Positions 1-9,650 are shown, numbered from the stretch's first letter. The stretch: 64,000 nucleotides of DNA from Galbibacter mesophilus (GCF_023721415.1 NZ_JAMQVC010000001.1:620001-684000), one strand, 5' to 3'. Notes: a model not told the origin generated them from the letters alone. Translations and numbers: made by a program.

Positions 1-700
1 CAAAATCACGAATTCTTCGCAACAACGCATTGGCGATACGTGGCGTACCCCTACTTCTGCCAGCAATTTCAATGGCGGCTTCCATATTGATTGGCACTTT
101 TAAAATCTGCGCACTTCGCTGCACGATATCGGCTAGCAATTCTGTAGTGTAATATTGTAGTCGGCTACTTATTCCAAATCTCGCCCGCATGGGAGCTGTA
201 AGCAATCCCGAACGCGTGGTTGCCCCAATTAGGGTAAACGGATTCAAATTTATTTGAACCGTTCGTGCATTCGGACCACTTTCTATCATGATATCTATTT
301 TGTAATCTTCCATGGCAGAATACAGATATTCCTCTACAATCGGACTCAAACGGTGGATTTCATCTATAAAAAGCACGTCTCGATCTTCTAAATTGGTAAG
401 CAATCCCGCTAAATCACCGGGTTTATCCAACACAGGGCCCGAGGTAACTTTTATTCCTACACCAAGCTCGTTGGCCAAAATATGCGCCAAGGTGGTTTTT
501 CCCAGTCCAGGTGGACCATGAAACAAAGTATGATCCAAGGCTTCCGAACGAAGGTTGGCCGCCTGTACAAACACTGCTAAGTTTTCCAACACCTGTTCCT
601 GTCCTGCAAAGTCATCAAAACTTAAAGGCCGTAATGCTTTTTCTATGTCTACTTCTTCCGGAGAAAAGTGCTCGCCTGTAGGATCTAAATATTCGTTCAT
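1..700 (-). CDS. ruvB: Holliday junction branch migration helicase RuvB (C-terminus beyond window)
   Basis: RuvB is the hexameric AAA+ motor that drives Holliday junction branch migration together with RuvA, in the cytoplasm. The reading frame starts at the ATG at 700 and stays open to the window edge, giving 233 residues of a family usually about 340 long. Visible motifs are Walker A GPPGLGKT (about residues 62-69), Walker B FIDEIH (about 111-116), and the sensor-type run GATTRSGLL with an arginine-rich MRARFG segment after it. The winged-helix DNA-binding domain is cut off. A -7-like TATTTTTG lies at 707-714 on this strand, so the leader would be extremely short. Function is certain; only the missing end is unknown. 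Confidence 0.97.
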   Translation of the reverse strand, partial: MNEYLDPTGEHFSPEEVDIEKALRPLSFDDFAGQEQVLENLAVFVQAANLRSEALDHTLFHGPPGLGKTTLAHILANELGVGIKVTSGPVLDKPGDLAGLLTNLEDRDVLFIDEIHRLSPIVEEYLYSAMEDYKIDIMIESGPNARTVQINLNPFTLIGATTRSGLLTAPMRARFGISSRLQYYTTELLADIVQRSAQILKVPINMEAAIEIAGRSRGTPRIANALLRRIRDF

Positions 701-785
701 AGATTACAAAAATAGGTAAAAGCAATGACTTGAAAATTTAATCAGGAACATTTAAAAACATGCAACGGACTTATGTGTCGATCAT

Positions 786-2513
786 TTAATATCCTGGATT
801 TTGCTTTACAGATGGATTAAATGTAAATTCCTTTGCTGGAATCGGCCAAATATAGTTGTGCGATTTAAAAATCTTTTTAGGTCCACTAGTTTGCGCGTTA
901 TAATCATTCAATACTTCTTCCAACATTTGATTCCGGATAAGATCGTCTTTTCTATGTCCTTCCATAAAAAATTCTTTACTTCTCTCCTCCATAATAACTT
1001 CTAAGAACTCTTGCTTGCTTAACCCTTGCGGTAGCGGATACATTTCATCTGAATACGCTCTCTTTCTAACCTCATTAACCAAAGAATAGGTTTCAGAATT
1101 TGGTCCAGAAATGGCATTTATTGCCTCAGCTTTCATAAGTAATATGTCAGCATATCGAAGTATAATAAAATCAAGATTCCCTCCATTTTCTTCAATCGGT
1201 GTAGCAATGTCTTTTTTGTACTTGTAAGGACGCCAATTCGTTATATCTTCTAGGTTTGTTTTTTGTCCCGATTCAACTTTAAAAGTGGCAATGTTCTGAT
1301 AAAAACGTGTATCCGCTGTTTCAATTGGAAAAGAAACAGGCGTTTCAACCATATTGGCCGTTTGAAAATAACCATTAATAGCTTTCGGGGTTGGTTGAAA
1401 AAAATCATAAAGAGCATAGCCTAATGGTCCCCAAAGCACGCCATAATTTCCCCCTTGAGAATTTTCAGCCTTAAAATCTACTTTAAAAATCACTTCTGGA
1501 TTACCACTCAAATCGCTGTTAAAGAGTGCGCTATAATCTTCAGACAATGAAAACTTTCCTTCAATTTCTTCAAACTGTTGAATGGCTTTGTTATAGTTTT
1601 CGTTTACTAACATTGGGAAGCCAGCCGATTGTAAGTACACTTTACCCAACAAAGCTGTTGCCGCCTCTTTAGACGCCCTGCTTGAGGTTGAAATGGACGG
1701 AAGATTACTTTTTGCAAATTGTAAATCGGAAATTATTAAATCGTAAGCTTCCTGCATCCCCTGAGCATACGTACTTGTATCAGGTTGCCCGTAATCATCT
1801 TCAGTTACTACAATAGGGTTTCCATACAACCTTACCATATTAAAGTATAACAGTCCTCTTAAAAATTGTAGTTCCGCTTTTTGCTTAAGCTGCATCGATG
1901 ATAGGTTAGTCTCTATATCTTCCAGATGTTTTAGTACCTTATTGATTCCACCAGCAATTAAATTGTAATGGCTCTCCCAAACATAATTAATTATAGGGGT
2001 ACCGGAATCGAAAGAATAACGATCCAATTCAGCATAAAAATTTGATGAAACTAAGTCTGTTCCCACATCCCCCCAGTAACTTACATATCCACTAGCATCG
2101 AAGACATTCCGTCCTTTCAGTTGTTGATAAATGTCATTTATAAGCCCTTCAATTTCGGCTTCTCCCGGACCGGTTGGTGGATTGGGATCTATTAAATCTA
2201 TTATAAAAACCACTTCATTTTCAATGCCGGTTTTAATAGTAATACCTTTTCTGTACTCCACTAGCCCTTCTATGATACTTGCTATCAACACATAATCTCC
2301 CTCATTTATATTGCTGAAAAAGACCTCTCCATTCTCATCGGTAGTCATTGTTCTAGTAGATGGCTCCGTTGTAATTTCCGCATCAGGTACGGCAATACCA
2401 TTTTGATCAATTAAAATCACATTTAAAGAAGTACTAACAATTTCCTCCTTTTCATCTTTAGAACAACCAAAGAAAAGAGCAATCAACCACAGCAAACAGA
2501 GAATGTTTTTCAT
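786..2513 (-). CDS. SusD/RagB-family lipoprotein with N-terminal carboxypeptidase-regulatory-like domain, orphan
   Basis: SusD-family proteins are outer-membrane surface lipoproteins that bind glycans and form the lid of a SusC porin. The reading frame extends upstream to 2606, but the start at 2513 gives a clean lipoprotein signal (MKNILCLLWLIALFFGC). A TACATTTG promoter element at 2541-2548 lies inside the longer frame, which also favours 2513. Residues about 30-110 form a beta-sandwich of the CarboxypepD_reg type (IDQNGIAVPDAEI, TTDENGEVFFSNI), normally found at the N-terminus of SusC. The SusD part follows, with RGLLYFNMVRLYG, the RYADILLMKAEA helix and a C-terminus ending NPGY. No SusC gene is adjacent: the neighbours are ruvB and a divergent acyl-CoA dehydrogenase. 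Substrate unknown. Confidence 0.85.
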   Translation of the reverse strand: MKNILCLLWLIALFFGCSKDEKEEIVSTSLNVILIDQNGIAVPDAEITTEPSTRTMTTDENGEVFFSNINEGDYVLIASIIEGLVEYRKGITIKTGIENEVVFIIDLIDPNPPTGPGEAEIEGLINDIYQQLKGRNVFDASGYVSYWGDVGTDLVSSNFYAELDRYSFDSGTPIINYVWESHYNLIAGGINKVLKHLEDIETNLSSMQLKQKAELQFLRGLLYFNMVRLYGNPIVVTEDDYGQPDTSTYAQGMQEAYDLIISDLQFAKSNLPSISTSSRASKEAATALLGKVYLQSAGFPMLVNENYNKAIQQFEEIEGKFSLSEDYSALFNSDLSGNPEVIFKVDFKAENSQGGNYGVLWGPLGYALYDFFQPTPKAINGYFQTANMVETPVSFPIETADTRFYQNIATFKVESGQKTNLEDITNWRPYKYKKDIATPIEENGGNLDFIILRYADILLMKAEAINAISGPNSETYSLVNEVRKRAYSDEMYPLPQGLSKQEFLEVIMEERSKEFFMEGHRKDDLIRNQMLEEVLNDYNAQTSGPKKIFKSHNYIWPIPAKEFTFNPSVKQNPGY

Positions 2514-2540
2514 ATGTCCGTCAAAATTTTCAAATGACAT

Positions 2541-2548
2541 CAAATGTA
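2541..2548 (-). promoter_or_regulatory. Candidate -7 element (TACATTTG) for the orphan SusD gene
   Basis: The minus strand reads TACATTTG, a perfect match to the Bacteroidota -7 consensus TAnnTTTG, ending 27 nt before the ATG at 2513. A TTTTG lies 15 nt upstream, which is short for a -33 box. The site helps decide between the 2606 and 2513 starts. Confidence 0.5.
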
Positions 2549-2661
2549 GAAATATTTCCAATGCAAAATACATGTCTATCAAAAATTTAAAGCGCTTTTC
2601 CAACAAGTTATAAATAGGTTAAAATTTATTTTTCTGAAGGGGAAATTTGTATTTTCCTTTT

Positions 2662-4923
2662 ATGAAGAACACAAAATTTACCGCCGACATACTTAAGTAC
2701 ATTCCATTTTTATACGTAATATGGTCTGATGAATTGATTTCCCCTTCCGAAATTGCCGTTTTTGAAAAAGCTGTCAAAAATGACTCCCTTTCCAATGAAG
2801 ATAAAAAGACATTAAAAAAATGGAGCAACCCCGACAAATCCCCTTCCGATGAAACATTGAAATCCTGGAAAGCTTTGATTGACGATTCGGGCGTGAAATT
2901 AATTGAAAGCGATCCTTACCCGCTTACCTATTTCAGTATGCGTTTAAAAAGCAAAGAAACGAGCATCGTAGAGCCGGATGAAAACCTAATGTACATTGAA
3001 AAAAACTTGGGAATTCAACCCAACCACTATCACCATTTATTCAATGTGAAAATTGAGACAGCCAGCGAAGCCAATTTTTATTCCGCAGAAACAATAGATA
3101 CCGTTTTAAAAGGAAATCGTGCCACCCATATCGATAAATTTAGAAGTGTTTTAAACGACCCTATTTTCAACTTTGAAATTATTAGGGATAAGGATAAATT
3201 CCGTAATCAAGTTTTAGAACAGGTAAAACATCTAGCAGGTCACGGCTATGGGGCAATGGCTTTTACAGAAGAGTATGGCGGTATTGACAACATGCCTGTG
3301 TATTCAAGTATTTTTGAAAACCTTATGTATGCCGGCGGTAGCCTAACGATAAAATTTGGCGTTCAATTCGGACTTTTTGGTGGAAGCATCCAAAACCTAG
3401 GCACCAAAAAACATCATGATAAATATTTAAAAGAAACTGGCGAAGCCAAGCTATTGGGCTGTTTTGCTATGACAGAAACTAGACACGGGTCTAACGTGCG
3501 AGGCGTAAGGACTACGGCCACGTATGTAAAAGAAACCGATTCTATTATTATTGATACTCCCGGTGAAAACGATAATAAAGAATACATTGGAAATGCTTTG
3601 CATTCCACCATGGCTACTGTTTTTGCGCAACTCATCGTGGATGGAAAAAATGAAGGTGTACATGCGGTTTTAGTAAAAATAAGGGATGAAAATGGAAATT
3701 TACTGGAAGGCGTTCGTGTGGAAGATAATGGCTACAAACTGGGTTTAAACGGTGTAGATAATGGTAAAATTTGGTTCACCAATGTAGAAGTCCCAAGAGA
3801 AAACCTGCTGAATAAATACGGAGATATAGATGAGAACGGTGTTTACAGTTCGCCGATTGAAAACCCAAACAAACGGTTTTTTACCATGTTAGGGACGCTT
3901 GTTGGCGGAAGGATTTGCGTTGCGAAGGGAGCCTTAAGTGGCGCTAAAAAAGCGCTAACCATCGCTGTGAAATATGCATTGCAGCGCCGACAATTTAATA
4001 GCGACGAAAAAATTCAGGAGGACCTTATAATGGATTATCCTACGCATCAAGTGCGTTTAATAAAACCTATTGCTTATTCGTATATCTATCATACAGTTTT
4101 AGATAAACTTATTGAGGAGTACGCTGTTTCCGAAGAAGAAGAAAGAAGGCAAATTGAAACAAAAGTTGCTGCATTAAAAGCTACTATTACCTGGTTTTCC
4201 AACAATACCATTCAGGAATGTCGTGAAGCGTGTGGCGGAAAAGGATATCTTTTGGAGAATGAAATTCCGTACATAAAAGGAGACGTGGATATTTTCACAA
4301 CTTTTGAAGGAGACAACACGGTTTTAATTCAGTTGGCCGCGAAAGGTATTCTTACCGATTTTAAAACTGAATTCAACAGCGATAATTTTATGGATGTATT
4401 GAAATATGTGGGAACCAATGTTTCAGATAGGCTCACGACCATAAATCCGATTTTCACCAATAAAACTGATAAAGAACATCTATTCGACCCAGAATTTCAT
4501 AAAAATGCGCTGGAATACCGAACGCGCCGACTCACTTTTTCTGCCGCTTCACGTCTTCAGAAATATATAAAAAAGGGAATGCCTTCTTACCAAGCCTTTT
4601 TAAAAGTACAAACACATTTAGTGGCTTTGGGGAAAGCGTATAGCAAAGAATTATCCTATAATGCTTTTAATGATTTTGTTGAAAATATTTCAGATGAAAA
4701 AACACAATTTTTATTCAAGAAATTAGGTGTTTTATATGCTTTAAGTGAAATTGAAGAAGATGCATCTTGGTATCTCCAACAGGGATATATTAGTACCAAC
4801 AAATTTAAAGCCATACGAAAGCGGGTAGAAAGGCTTTGTACGGAGCTACGTCCTCATGTTAACGTATTGGTGGATGGTTACGGAATTCCAAAAAATTGTA
4901 TTATTGCACCAATTGCCAAATAA
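2662..4923 (+). CDS. Acyl-CoA dehydrogenase/oxidase-like flavoprotein (753 aa)
   Basis: This protein probably catalyses FAD-dependent alpha,beta-dehydrogenation of acyl-CoA thioesters in the cytoplasm. An in-frame TTG at 2647 is possible, but the ATG at 2662 (MKNTKFTADILKYIPF) is preferred. Family marks are the flavin-contact region CFAMTETRHGSNVRG, the segment RRQFNSDEKIQEDLIMDYPTH cut across the dimer interface, and the C-terminal run CREACGGKGYL followed by TTFEGDNTVL. The last two resemble acyl-CoA oxidases more than short-chain dehydrogenases. The length, about twice that of classical ACADs (~380 aa), also fits the oxidase-like branch with an extra N-terminal helical segment and a C-terminal ACOX-like domain. 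The true electron acceptor (oxygen or ETF) cannot be read from sequence. It is transcribed away from the orphan SusD and ends at a strong hairpin terminator. Confidence 0.88.
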   Translation: MKNTKFTADILKYIPFLYVIWSDELISPSEIAVFEKAVKNDSLSNEDKKTLKKWSNPDKSPSDETLKSWKALIDDSGVKLIESDPYPLTYFSMRLKSKETSIVEPDENLMYIEKNLGIQPNHYHHLFNVKIETASEANFYSAETIDTVLKGNRATHIDKFRSVLNDPIFNFEIIRDKDKFRNQVLEQVKHLAGHGYGAMAFTEEYGGIDNMPVYSSIFENLMYAGGSLTIKFGVQFGLFGGSIQNLGTKKHHDKYLKETGEAKLLGCFAMTETRHGSNVRGVRTTATYVKETDSIIIDTPGENDNKEYIGNALHSTMATVFAQLIVDGKNEGVHAVLVKIRDENGNLLEGVRVEDNGYKLGLNGVDNGKIWFTNVEVPRENLLNKYGDIDENGVYSSPIENPNKRFFTMLGTLVGGRICVAKGALSGAKKALTIAVKYALQRRQFNSDEKIQEDLIMDYPTHQVRLIKPIAYSYIYHTVLDKLIEEYAVSEEEERRQIETKVAALKATITWFSNNTIQECREACGGKGYLLENEIPYIKGDVDIFTTFEGDNTVLIQLAAKGILTDFKTEFNSDNFMDVLKYVGTNVSDRLTTINPIFTNKTDKEHLFDPEFHKNALEYRTRRLTFSAASRLQKYIKKGMPSYQAFLKVQTHLVALGKAYSKELSYNAFNDFVENISDEKTQFLFKKLGVLYALSEIEEDASWYLQQGYISTNKFKAIRKRVERLCTELRPHVNVLVDGYGIPKNCIIAPIAK

Positions 4924-4956
4924 TTCCATTTTCTCTTACAGAAAATAACTGTATAA

Positions 4957-4981
4957 AAAAAGGCGCCAATGGCGCCTTTTT
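4957..4981. terminator. Bidirectional intrinsic terminator
   Basis: An 11-bp perfect stem (AAAAAGGCGCC / GGCGCCTTTTT) with a 3-nt loop sits between the convergent acyl-CoA dehydrogenase (ends 4923, plus) and DUF3332 gene (ends 5001, minus). The A/T tails on both sides let it serve both strands. Confidence 0.9.
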
Positions 4982-5000
4982 AGTATCTGTTTAATATAGT

Positions 5001-5585
5001 TTATTCAGCGGAAGCCAACATTACTTCGTTGTAATTGCAAGCTGTTCTTTCTTTTAAATAAGCAATCGCTTCTTCACGAGGCATATTTGGATCGATTTTT
5101 ACTTGCTCTCCATTTGGAAGATTTACCATGTAAAACCCTTCTTTAAAAGAAGAAAGCTCAATAATCTCGCCGTTAGGCTTTACTGCGCTCCATGATTTTT
5201 GATCTGGCTTATAAACTAAATCTACTTTTTCACCTTTTTTCGGACCGTCAACAATGGCGATTTGCATTCTATTTTTGGTAGCAATCATTTGATACGTATT
5301 CCCATCATTTTCTACAATTTGGGTTTCTCTTTCCCCATCTTTCATAGCAATTGGGTTAGATCCTGTCCAAAATTCAATGACGTTGAAAATAATGGCGTCT
5401 CCAAGTAAGAATAACTCATAAACTGGAATGATTACTAGTCCCCAGAACACCAAGTTATTTACAAACTTATTACCAGAAATTCCTTGGTTCCAATCTTTCA
5501 AACCATTGAAGGCACTGAACGAACCTAAACAACTTGTGCACAAAACAGCGAGTGCTAGCGCACATGAAACGACAACTTTTTTCAT
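5001..5585 (-). CDS. DUF3332 family lipoprotein (194 aa)
   Basis: Function is unknown. The N-terminus is a lipoprotein signal (MKKVVVSCALALAVLCTSC, cysteine about 19). A conserved hydrophobic middle follows: NGLKDWNQGISGNKFVNNLV, then a membrane-like stretch FWGLVIIPVYELFLLGDAII. The C-terminal half is polar and beta-rich (residues 80-170), ending with an EEAIAYLKERTACNYNEVMLA helix. This architecture matches the DUF3332 family of Bacteroidota, usually described as single-copy envelope proteins. It stands alone: the terminator at 4957-4981 is downstream, and about 100 bp of AT-rich DNA with no recognisable TAnnTTTG lies upstream. Confidence 0.8.
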   Translation of the reverse strand: MKKVVVSCALALAVLCTSCLGSFSAFNGLKDWNQGISGNKFVNNLVFWGLVIIPVYELFLLGDAIIFNVIEFWTGSNPIAMKDGERETQIVENDGNTYQMIATKNRMQIAIVDGPKKGEKVDLVYKPDQKSWSAVKPNGEIIELSSFKEGFYMVNLPNGEQVKIDPNMPREEAIAYLKERTACNYNEVMLASAE

Positions 5586-5687
5586 AATGTTGAGTATTTT
5601 TTGATTATTAGTTAACCCTAAGTTATTAATAATAATCCAATTATGGTAATAATAGTATTATAATTTAATAAAAATCTTACAACTAAT

Positions 5688-6698
5688 TTATTCTCCAAAC
5701 AACTTGGTCAAATCAAATAGATAAAAGTTACGATCGTTATTCATGGCTACGAATAATCCGTTTGTAAAAGTATCGTTCAATGGAACAGTGACTATTTCGC
5801 AACCGTCGGTTTCAAGTGTACTTAAATTTAGTTCTTTGTAAAAACTTCGATCGCTTCTGTTGAAAATCACAAAGCTGTTATTTCCCTGATTGGAAGCAAT
5901 TAAATAACTTCCTTTATCTTCTAGATTCGCAATCGCTAATCCTTCAATGTCATCCACAAAATATTCTCCTCCAAAACAGGAAATCTCCCTATCTCCTTCG
6001 GAAGGTTCTGCTTGATACTGACGGATACAATGGCCTTCATCTGAATAATAAACCATTCCTGAAGCATCGTCCACAGCAATAGCTTCAATTTCTTTTTTAC
6101 CACTGAATTTTCCGAATTTCCTTACCAGTTTCAACTGAACACCCGAAGCATCAGGTTCCAACAAATATTGGTAAAGATATTTATCCAAAGGGCCCGATTT
6201 TCTACCAACTATTGCATACATTTTTTGGGAAATCGGCGAATGATAAAGACTAATTCCCATAGGCAATGTATGCTCCAATTCCTCGGCATCTGTAAAAACT
6301 TTGCATCCACCGTTATCCAAAGGTTTCATGTCTGGAATTGAGAAAATTCGTATTTGCTGGCGTTCTCTTTCCGTAAAAACCAGAATATCGGTTTTGGTAG
6401 AATCGTTGAGTTGGAAATCGTACCGAATGTCCACATTATTCGGGCGTTGCACATTTCTGATGGTTTTACTTTCTATAATTTTCCCATTTAAATCAAATGC
6501 ATACACTGCACCGTCGGTATCCTTATCCGTTCCAAAAACAATACTTTTAGAAGGATCTTTTTTATTCACCCAAATGGCTGGGTCGTCGGTATCGTGCAAG
6601 GTGTTTTCTGTAATAATATCTGGTTGAATGGCTGGTAGATTATTTTTCTTACAAGCTGCAAAAACAGCTACCACCATTAGTAATTTATAAAACTTCAT
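5688..6698 (-). CDS. Beta-propeller phytase lipoprotein (3-phytase, EC 3.1.3.8)
   Basis: The enzyme removes phosphate from myo-inositol hexakisphosphate outside the cytoplasm in a calcium-dependent reaction. The sequence has a short lipoprotein signal (lipobox AVFAAC, cysteine about 16). It also has the diagnostic HDTDDPAIWVN segment near residue 36 that starts the six-bladed propeller. Further blade strands follow: FGTDKDTDGAVYAFDLNGK, VQRPNNVDIRYDF, EAIAVDDASGMVYYSDE, VDDIEGLAIANL and IASNQGNNSFVIF. Length (336 aa) is normal for the family. It lies 48 bp downstream of a TonB-dependent receptor on the same strand, so co-transcription and joint use in phytate phosphorus scavenging is likely. 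A 14-bp palindrome sits in the gap. Confidence 0.93.
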   Translation of the reverse strand: MKFYKLLMVVAVFAACKKNNLPAIQPDIITENTLHDTDDPAIWVNKKDPSKSIVFGTDKDTDGAVYAFDLNGKIIESKTIRNVQRPNNVDIRYDFQLNDSTKTDILVFTERERQQIRIFSIPDMKPLDNGGCKVFTDAEELEHTLPMGISLYHSPISQKMYAIVGRKSGPLDKYLYQYLLEPDASGVQLKLVRKFGKFSGKKEIEAIAVDDASGMVYYSDEGHCIRQYQAEPSEGDREISCFGGEYFVDDIEGLAIANLEDKGSYLIASNQGNNSFVIFNRSDRSFYKELNLSTLETDGCEIVTVPLNDTFTNGLFVAMNNDRNFYLFDLTKLFGE

Positions 6699-6717
6699 TT
6701 GTTTGTGTTTTTTTAAT

Positions 6718-6731
6718 TGAACAATTGTTCA
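6718..6731. repeat. 14-bp perfect palindrome between receptor and phytase genes
   Basis: TGAACAATTGTTCA is its own reverse complement. It lies in the 48-bp gap after the receptor stop and 20 bp before the phytase ATG. It could be a protein-binding dyad or a short mRNA hairpin; nothing else in the window repeats it as far as I could see. Confidence 0.5.
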
Positions 6732-6746
6732 GTCACCAACGCATTT

Positions 6747-9620
6747 TTACTTTCTGAATAAATCGTATTTGAGTCCGAAGGTCAATCTTTTCTCATAATA
6801 TTCCATTTGCATCGTTCGGTCTTTTTGCCCTTGGTAATAACGTAGCGGTTGGTTGGTGATGTTATTCAATTCCGCATACACCCTTAAATTATTGGTAATA
6901 GCGAAACTGGCGTTGAAATCTAAGAAAAACTGCTCATCATAGTATCGATCTTCAAAAGCATTTCCTCCAATTTCATCAATATAAGCATCAGAATAATTGG
7001 CGGAAAAACGAATACTAAATCTATCATCTGCATACCCAAAAGAACCATTGAACATATTCGGGGCCGTATTCGGTAAATCCAAATCGTCTCGCTCTTCGCC
7101 ATCTTCATTACGAATTCCTTCAGCATCTGAAGTTAAGTATGTATAATTTAAATAAATATTGAAGTTTTTAGCAAAACCAGGCAAAAAATCCAATTGTCGC
7201 TGAAAAGAAACCTCTGCTCCTAAAACAGAAGCGTTATCACCATTTTGTGGCTGAAAAACTTCAAAACCGGCGGTTCCATTTCCGTAGAAATCATCTTGTA
7301 CCTCGAAACGGGAAGTGTAAATAAACTTATCGATATTTTTATAGAAAACACCTCCAGATACTATTCCAACAGACTGAAAATAATGTTCTGCCATGATGTC
7401 GAAATTCATGGATGTAGTCGGGTCCAAATCTGCATTCCCTAAATACAATTCTTCATCTTCCGTAACAACATCTACATAAGGAACCAAATCTACATAATTA
7501 GGACGCGCCAGGGTGTTTGTCCATGCCAAGCGAAGAATAGTTTTATCTGAAAAATTATATTTAAAATGAACGCCTGGCAACACATTCGTGTAGGAACTTT
7601 CATCTACAATTTCCCCAATTAAATCTTCTTCATCTAAAATTTCGTTTCCTCTGGCGGTAATTTGTGTGTTTTCTATTCTAACCCCAGCCAACAATGTTAA
7701 TTTTGGTGTTAGTTTTTGGGTAGCCATAACATACCCAGCATACACATCTTCATCCACATCAAAGTTTCCTCTTAAGAATTCATCCGGTACTGATTCTTCT
7801 TCGAATTGGGTACCATCTTTTAAATTTAATCCACCCAAAAATTCTGGAGTCACAAAGGAACCTGCTTGGTATTGACTTCCAGCTAGGAAATCACTATCGG
7901 AATAGTCACGAGTCGGTACTAAATCCATCGTTTCATATTCATTAAAAAGCGGCGTGTATTCAAAGAAATTATTATCCCTGAATTTGTTCTTCAAACGTGT
8001 ACGGCCTCCAAATTTTATCGAACCATCTCCATTTCCGAAGAAATCTGCAGGAAGCTCAAAATTTAAAAATGCATTGATATCCTCTTCTTCTGTATACTGA
8101 TATTCTTCTGTAAGCTCATCAAATTCATAATTGCTCAATGCAGCGTCGTCGTTATTCTGCGGAAGATATAATGGTTTTTTAGTATCGATATTTCTATTAA
8201 TCAGAAATTCATTTTCATACACAATATAGCGCTCATTTTTACGCTCTTCTGAAGCTTTTGCGTAAGATGTCATCCAATCAAACTTTAAGGAACCAAATAA
8301 ATGTTCACCGCCCAAGCTGTAGTTCTGCATACGTTGGTCTTCCAAGCGGGCGTTGTCATTTCTTCCTCCAGAAATACCTCCTTTAGTTTCCCGTTTTGCC
8401 TCTACAGGAAATCCAATTAAATTATTGTTGGTATCAATGGTGAAATCGTTGACACCGATGTCTTCAGCATCCAAAATTTCGTTGCTGTACGCCAATCTAT
8501 TCTCACGATCATCGCGCCAGTTGTACATGGTTTTTAGATAAATGCTGTTGTTATCATCCAATTTATAATCCAAATTGGCAGAAAAACTTCTTCTAATACG
8601 CTGTACAAGATAGGTGCGCTGTTCAAAAACATTATTATACGGATTCACATCCAACTCTTCCAAAATATCTTCGCCATCGGCATCCTGCTGACCAGTGTTA
8701 TACTCAAACTCATCTGTCCATTCAGCCTCGACATTATCCGAACCAAAATCGTTATCGTTTACCGAAGCGCCTAGCATCCATCCAAATTTACCATCATCGG
8801 TGCGGTCTCCCACCAAAAAAGATCCGTTTAAAATTCGTTTGTTGGTAATAAAATTAATCCCAGATCCAGCCGTTGCGGAAACACGAAATCCCTGCGGGGC
8901 TGTTCTCGTTATAAGGTTTACCGAACCACCCAAAGCATCTCCGTCCATATCTGGTGTTACCGCCTTATTCACCTCTATGGTTTGAATCATATCCGAAGGA
9001 ATCAAATCCATTTGAATATTTCTGTTATCGCCTTCGGCGGAAGGAATTCTACTTCCGTTTAAAGTGACAGAATTCAATTGAGGGGAAAGTCCGCGTACAA
9101 TAATATTTCGTGCTTCCCCTTGATCCACTTGCATGGTAATTCCAGGAATTCTTTTAACGGCATCTCCAATATTGGCATCTGGAAATTTCCCTATCTGATC
9201 GGTAGACACCACATTGGTAATATTGGTGTTATTTTTTTGTGTATTTAAAGCTCTGGATTGCCCACTTAGTCCAAAGGCAGAAACCTCCACTCCATCCAAT
9301 TCTAAACTCTCAGCAGCCAAAATGATGGTTATGGAAGCCGTTTGATTTGGAGATACTGTTATTTCCTTCTGAAAGTCGGCAAAACCTAAATATTTTATTA
9401 ATAGTTGATGCGTTCCCGCCGGAACAGATACAAAAGTGAATTTTCCATCATTATCAGAAATAACTCCTTTGTTTAAGTCCTGAATTAAAACAGTTGCCCC
9501 GGGCACATAAATACCGTTTTCATCTGCAATTGTTCCTTGAATATTGCCATTTTGAGCATAGGTAAAACTCATAAACATGGCAACAAAAAATGTTGTAAAA
9601 ATTAGTTTAATTGATTTCAT
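6747..9620 (-). CDS. TonB-dependent outer-membrane receptor (957 aa), phytase-associated
   Basis: This is an outer-membrane beta-barrel transporter energised by TonB/ExbBD. A signal peptide (to about residue 22, SFTYAQ) is followed by a CarboxypepD_reg-like domain (about 25-110; GATVLIQDL, DNDGKFTFVSVPAG). Next comes the plug (about 130-250; IGKFPDANIGDAVKRIPGI, IIVRGLSPQLNSVTLNG) and a 22-strand-type barrel ending in an aromatic-rich YEKRLTFGLKYDLFRK. It is the single-component type: no SusD lies next to it. Position directly upstream of the phytase suggests uptake of phytate or inositol phosphate products; that substrate is inferred from context. A perfect -7 element lies at 9643-9650. Confidence 0.93.
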   Translation of the reverse strand: MKSIKLIFTTFFVAMFMSFTYAQNGNIQGTIADENGIYVPGATVLIQDLNKGVISDNDGKFTFVSVPAGTHQLLIKYLGFADFQKEITVSPNQTASITIILAAESLELDGVEVSAFGLSGQSRALNTQKNNTNITNVVSTDQIGKFPDANIGDAVKRIPGITMQVDQGEARNIIVRGLSPQLNSVTLNGSRIPSAEGDNRNIQMDLIPSDMIQTIEVNKAVTPDMDGDALGGSVNLITRTAPQGFRVSATAGSGINFITNKRILNGSFLVGDRTDDGKFGWMLGASVNDNDFGSDNVEAEWTDEFEYNTGQQDADGEDILEELDVNPYNNVFEQRTYLVQRIRRSFSANLDYKLDDNNSIYLKTMYNWRDDRENRLAYSNEILDAEDIGVNDFTIDTNNNLIGFPVEAKRETKGGISGGRNDNARLEDQRMQNYSLGGEHLFGSLKFDWMTSYAKASEERKNERYIVYENEFLINRNIDTKKPLYLPQNNDDAALSNYEFDELTEEYQYTEEEDINAFLNFELPADFFGNGDGSIKFGGRTRLKNKFRDNNFFEYTPLFNEYETMDLVPTRDYSDSDFLAGSQYQAGSFVTPEFLGGLNLKDGTQFEEESVPDEFLRGNFDVDEDVYAGYVMATQKLTPKLTLLAGVRIENTQITARGNEILDEEDLIGEIVDESSYTNVLPGVHFKYNFSDKTILRLAWTNTLARPNYVDLVPYVDVVTEDEELYLGNADLDPTTSMNFDIMAEHYFQSVGIVSGGVFYKNIDKFIYTSRFEVQDDFYGNGTAGFEVFQPQNGDNASVLGAEVSFQRQLDFLPGFAKNFNIYLNYTYLTSDAEGIRNEDGEERDDLDLPNTAPNMFNGSFGYADDRFSIRFSANYSDAYIDEIGGNAFEDRYYDEQFFLDFNASFAITNNLRVYAELNNITNQPLRYYQGQKDRTMQMEYYEKRLTFGLKYDLFRK

Positions 9621-9642
9621 AAGTATGGGTTTGTTATCATCA

Positions 9643-9650
9643 CAAAGCTA
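9643..9650 (-). promoter_or_regulatory. Candidate -7 element (TAGCTTTG) of the receptor-phytase operon
   Basis: TAGCTTTG on the minus strand matches TAnnTTTG exactly and ends 22 nt before the receptor ATG at 9620. No good TTTG at -33 is seen, so the promoter may need an activator. Direct repeats of ACATTAAA at 9731-9738 and 9748-9755 lie farther upstream. Confidence 0.5.

Noticed and set aside
2514-2606. Extended N-terminus of the orphan SusD protein
   Set aside because: A lipoprotein signal starts exactly at 2513 and a -7 promoter box lies within the extension, so translation from 2606 is unlikely.
6301-6627. 108-codon plus-strand frame opposite the phytase
   Set aside because: Antisense shadow of conserved propeller codons.
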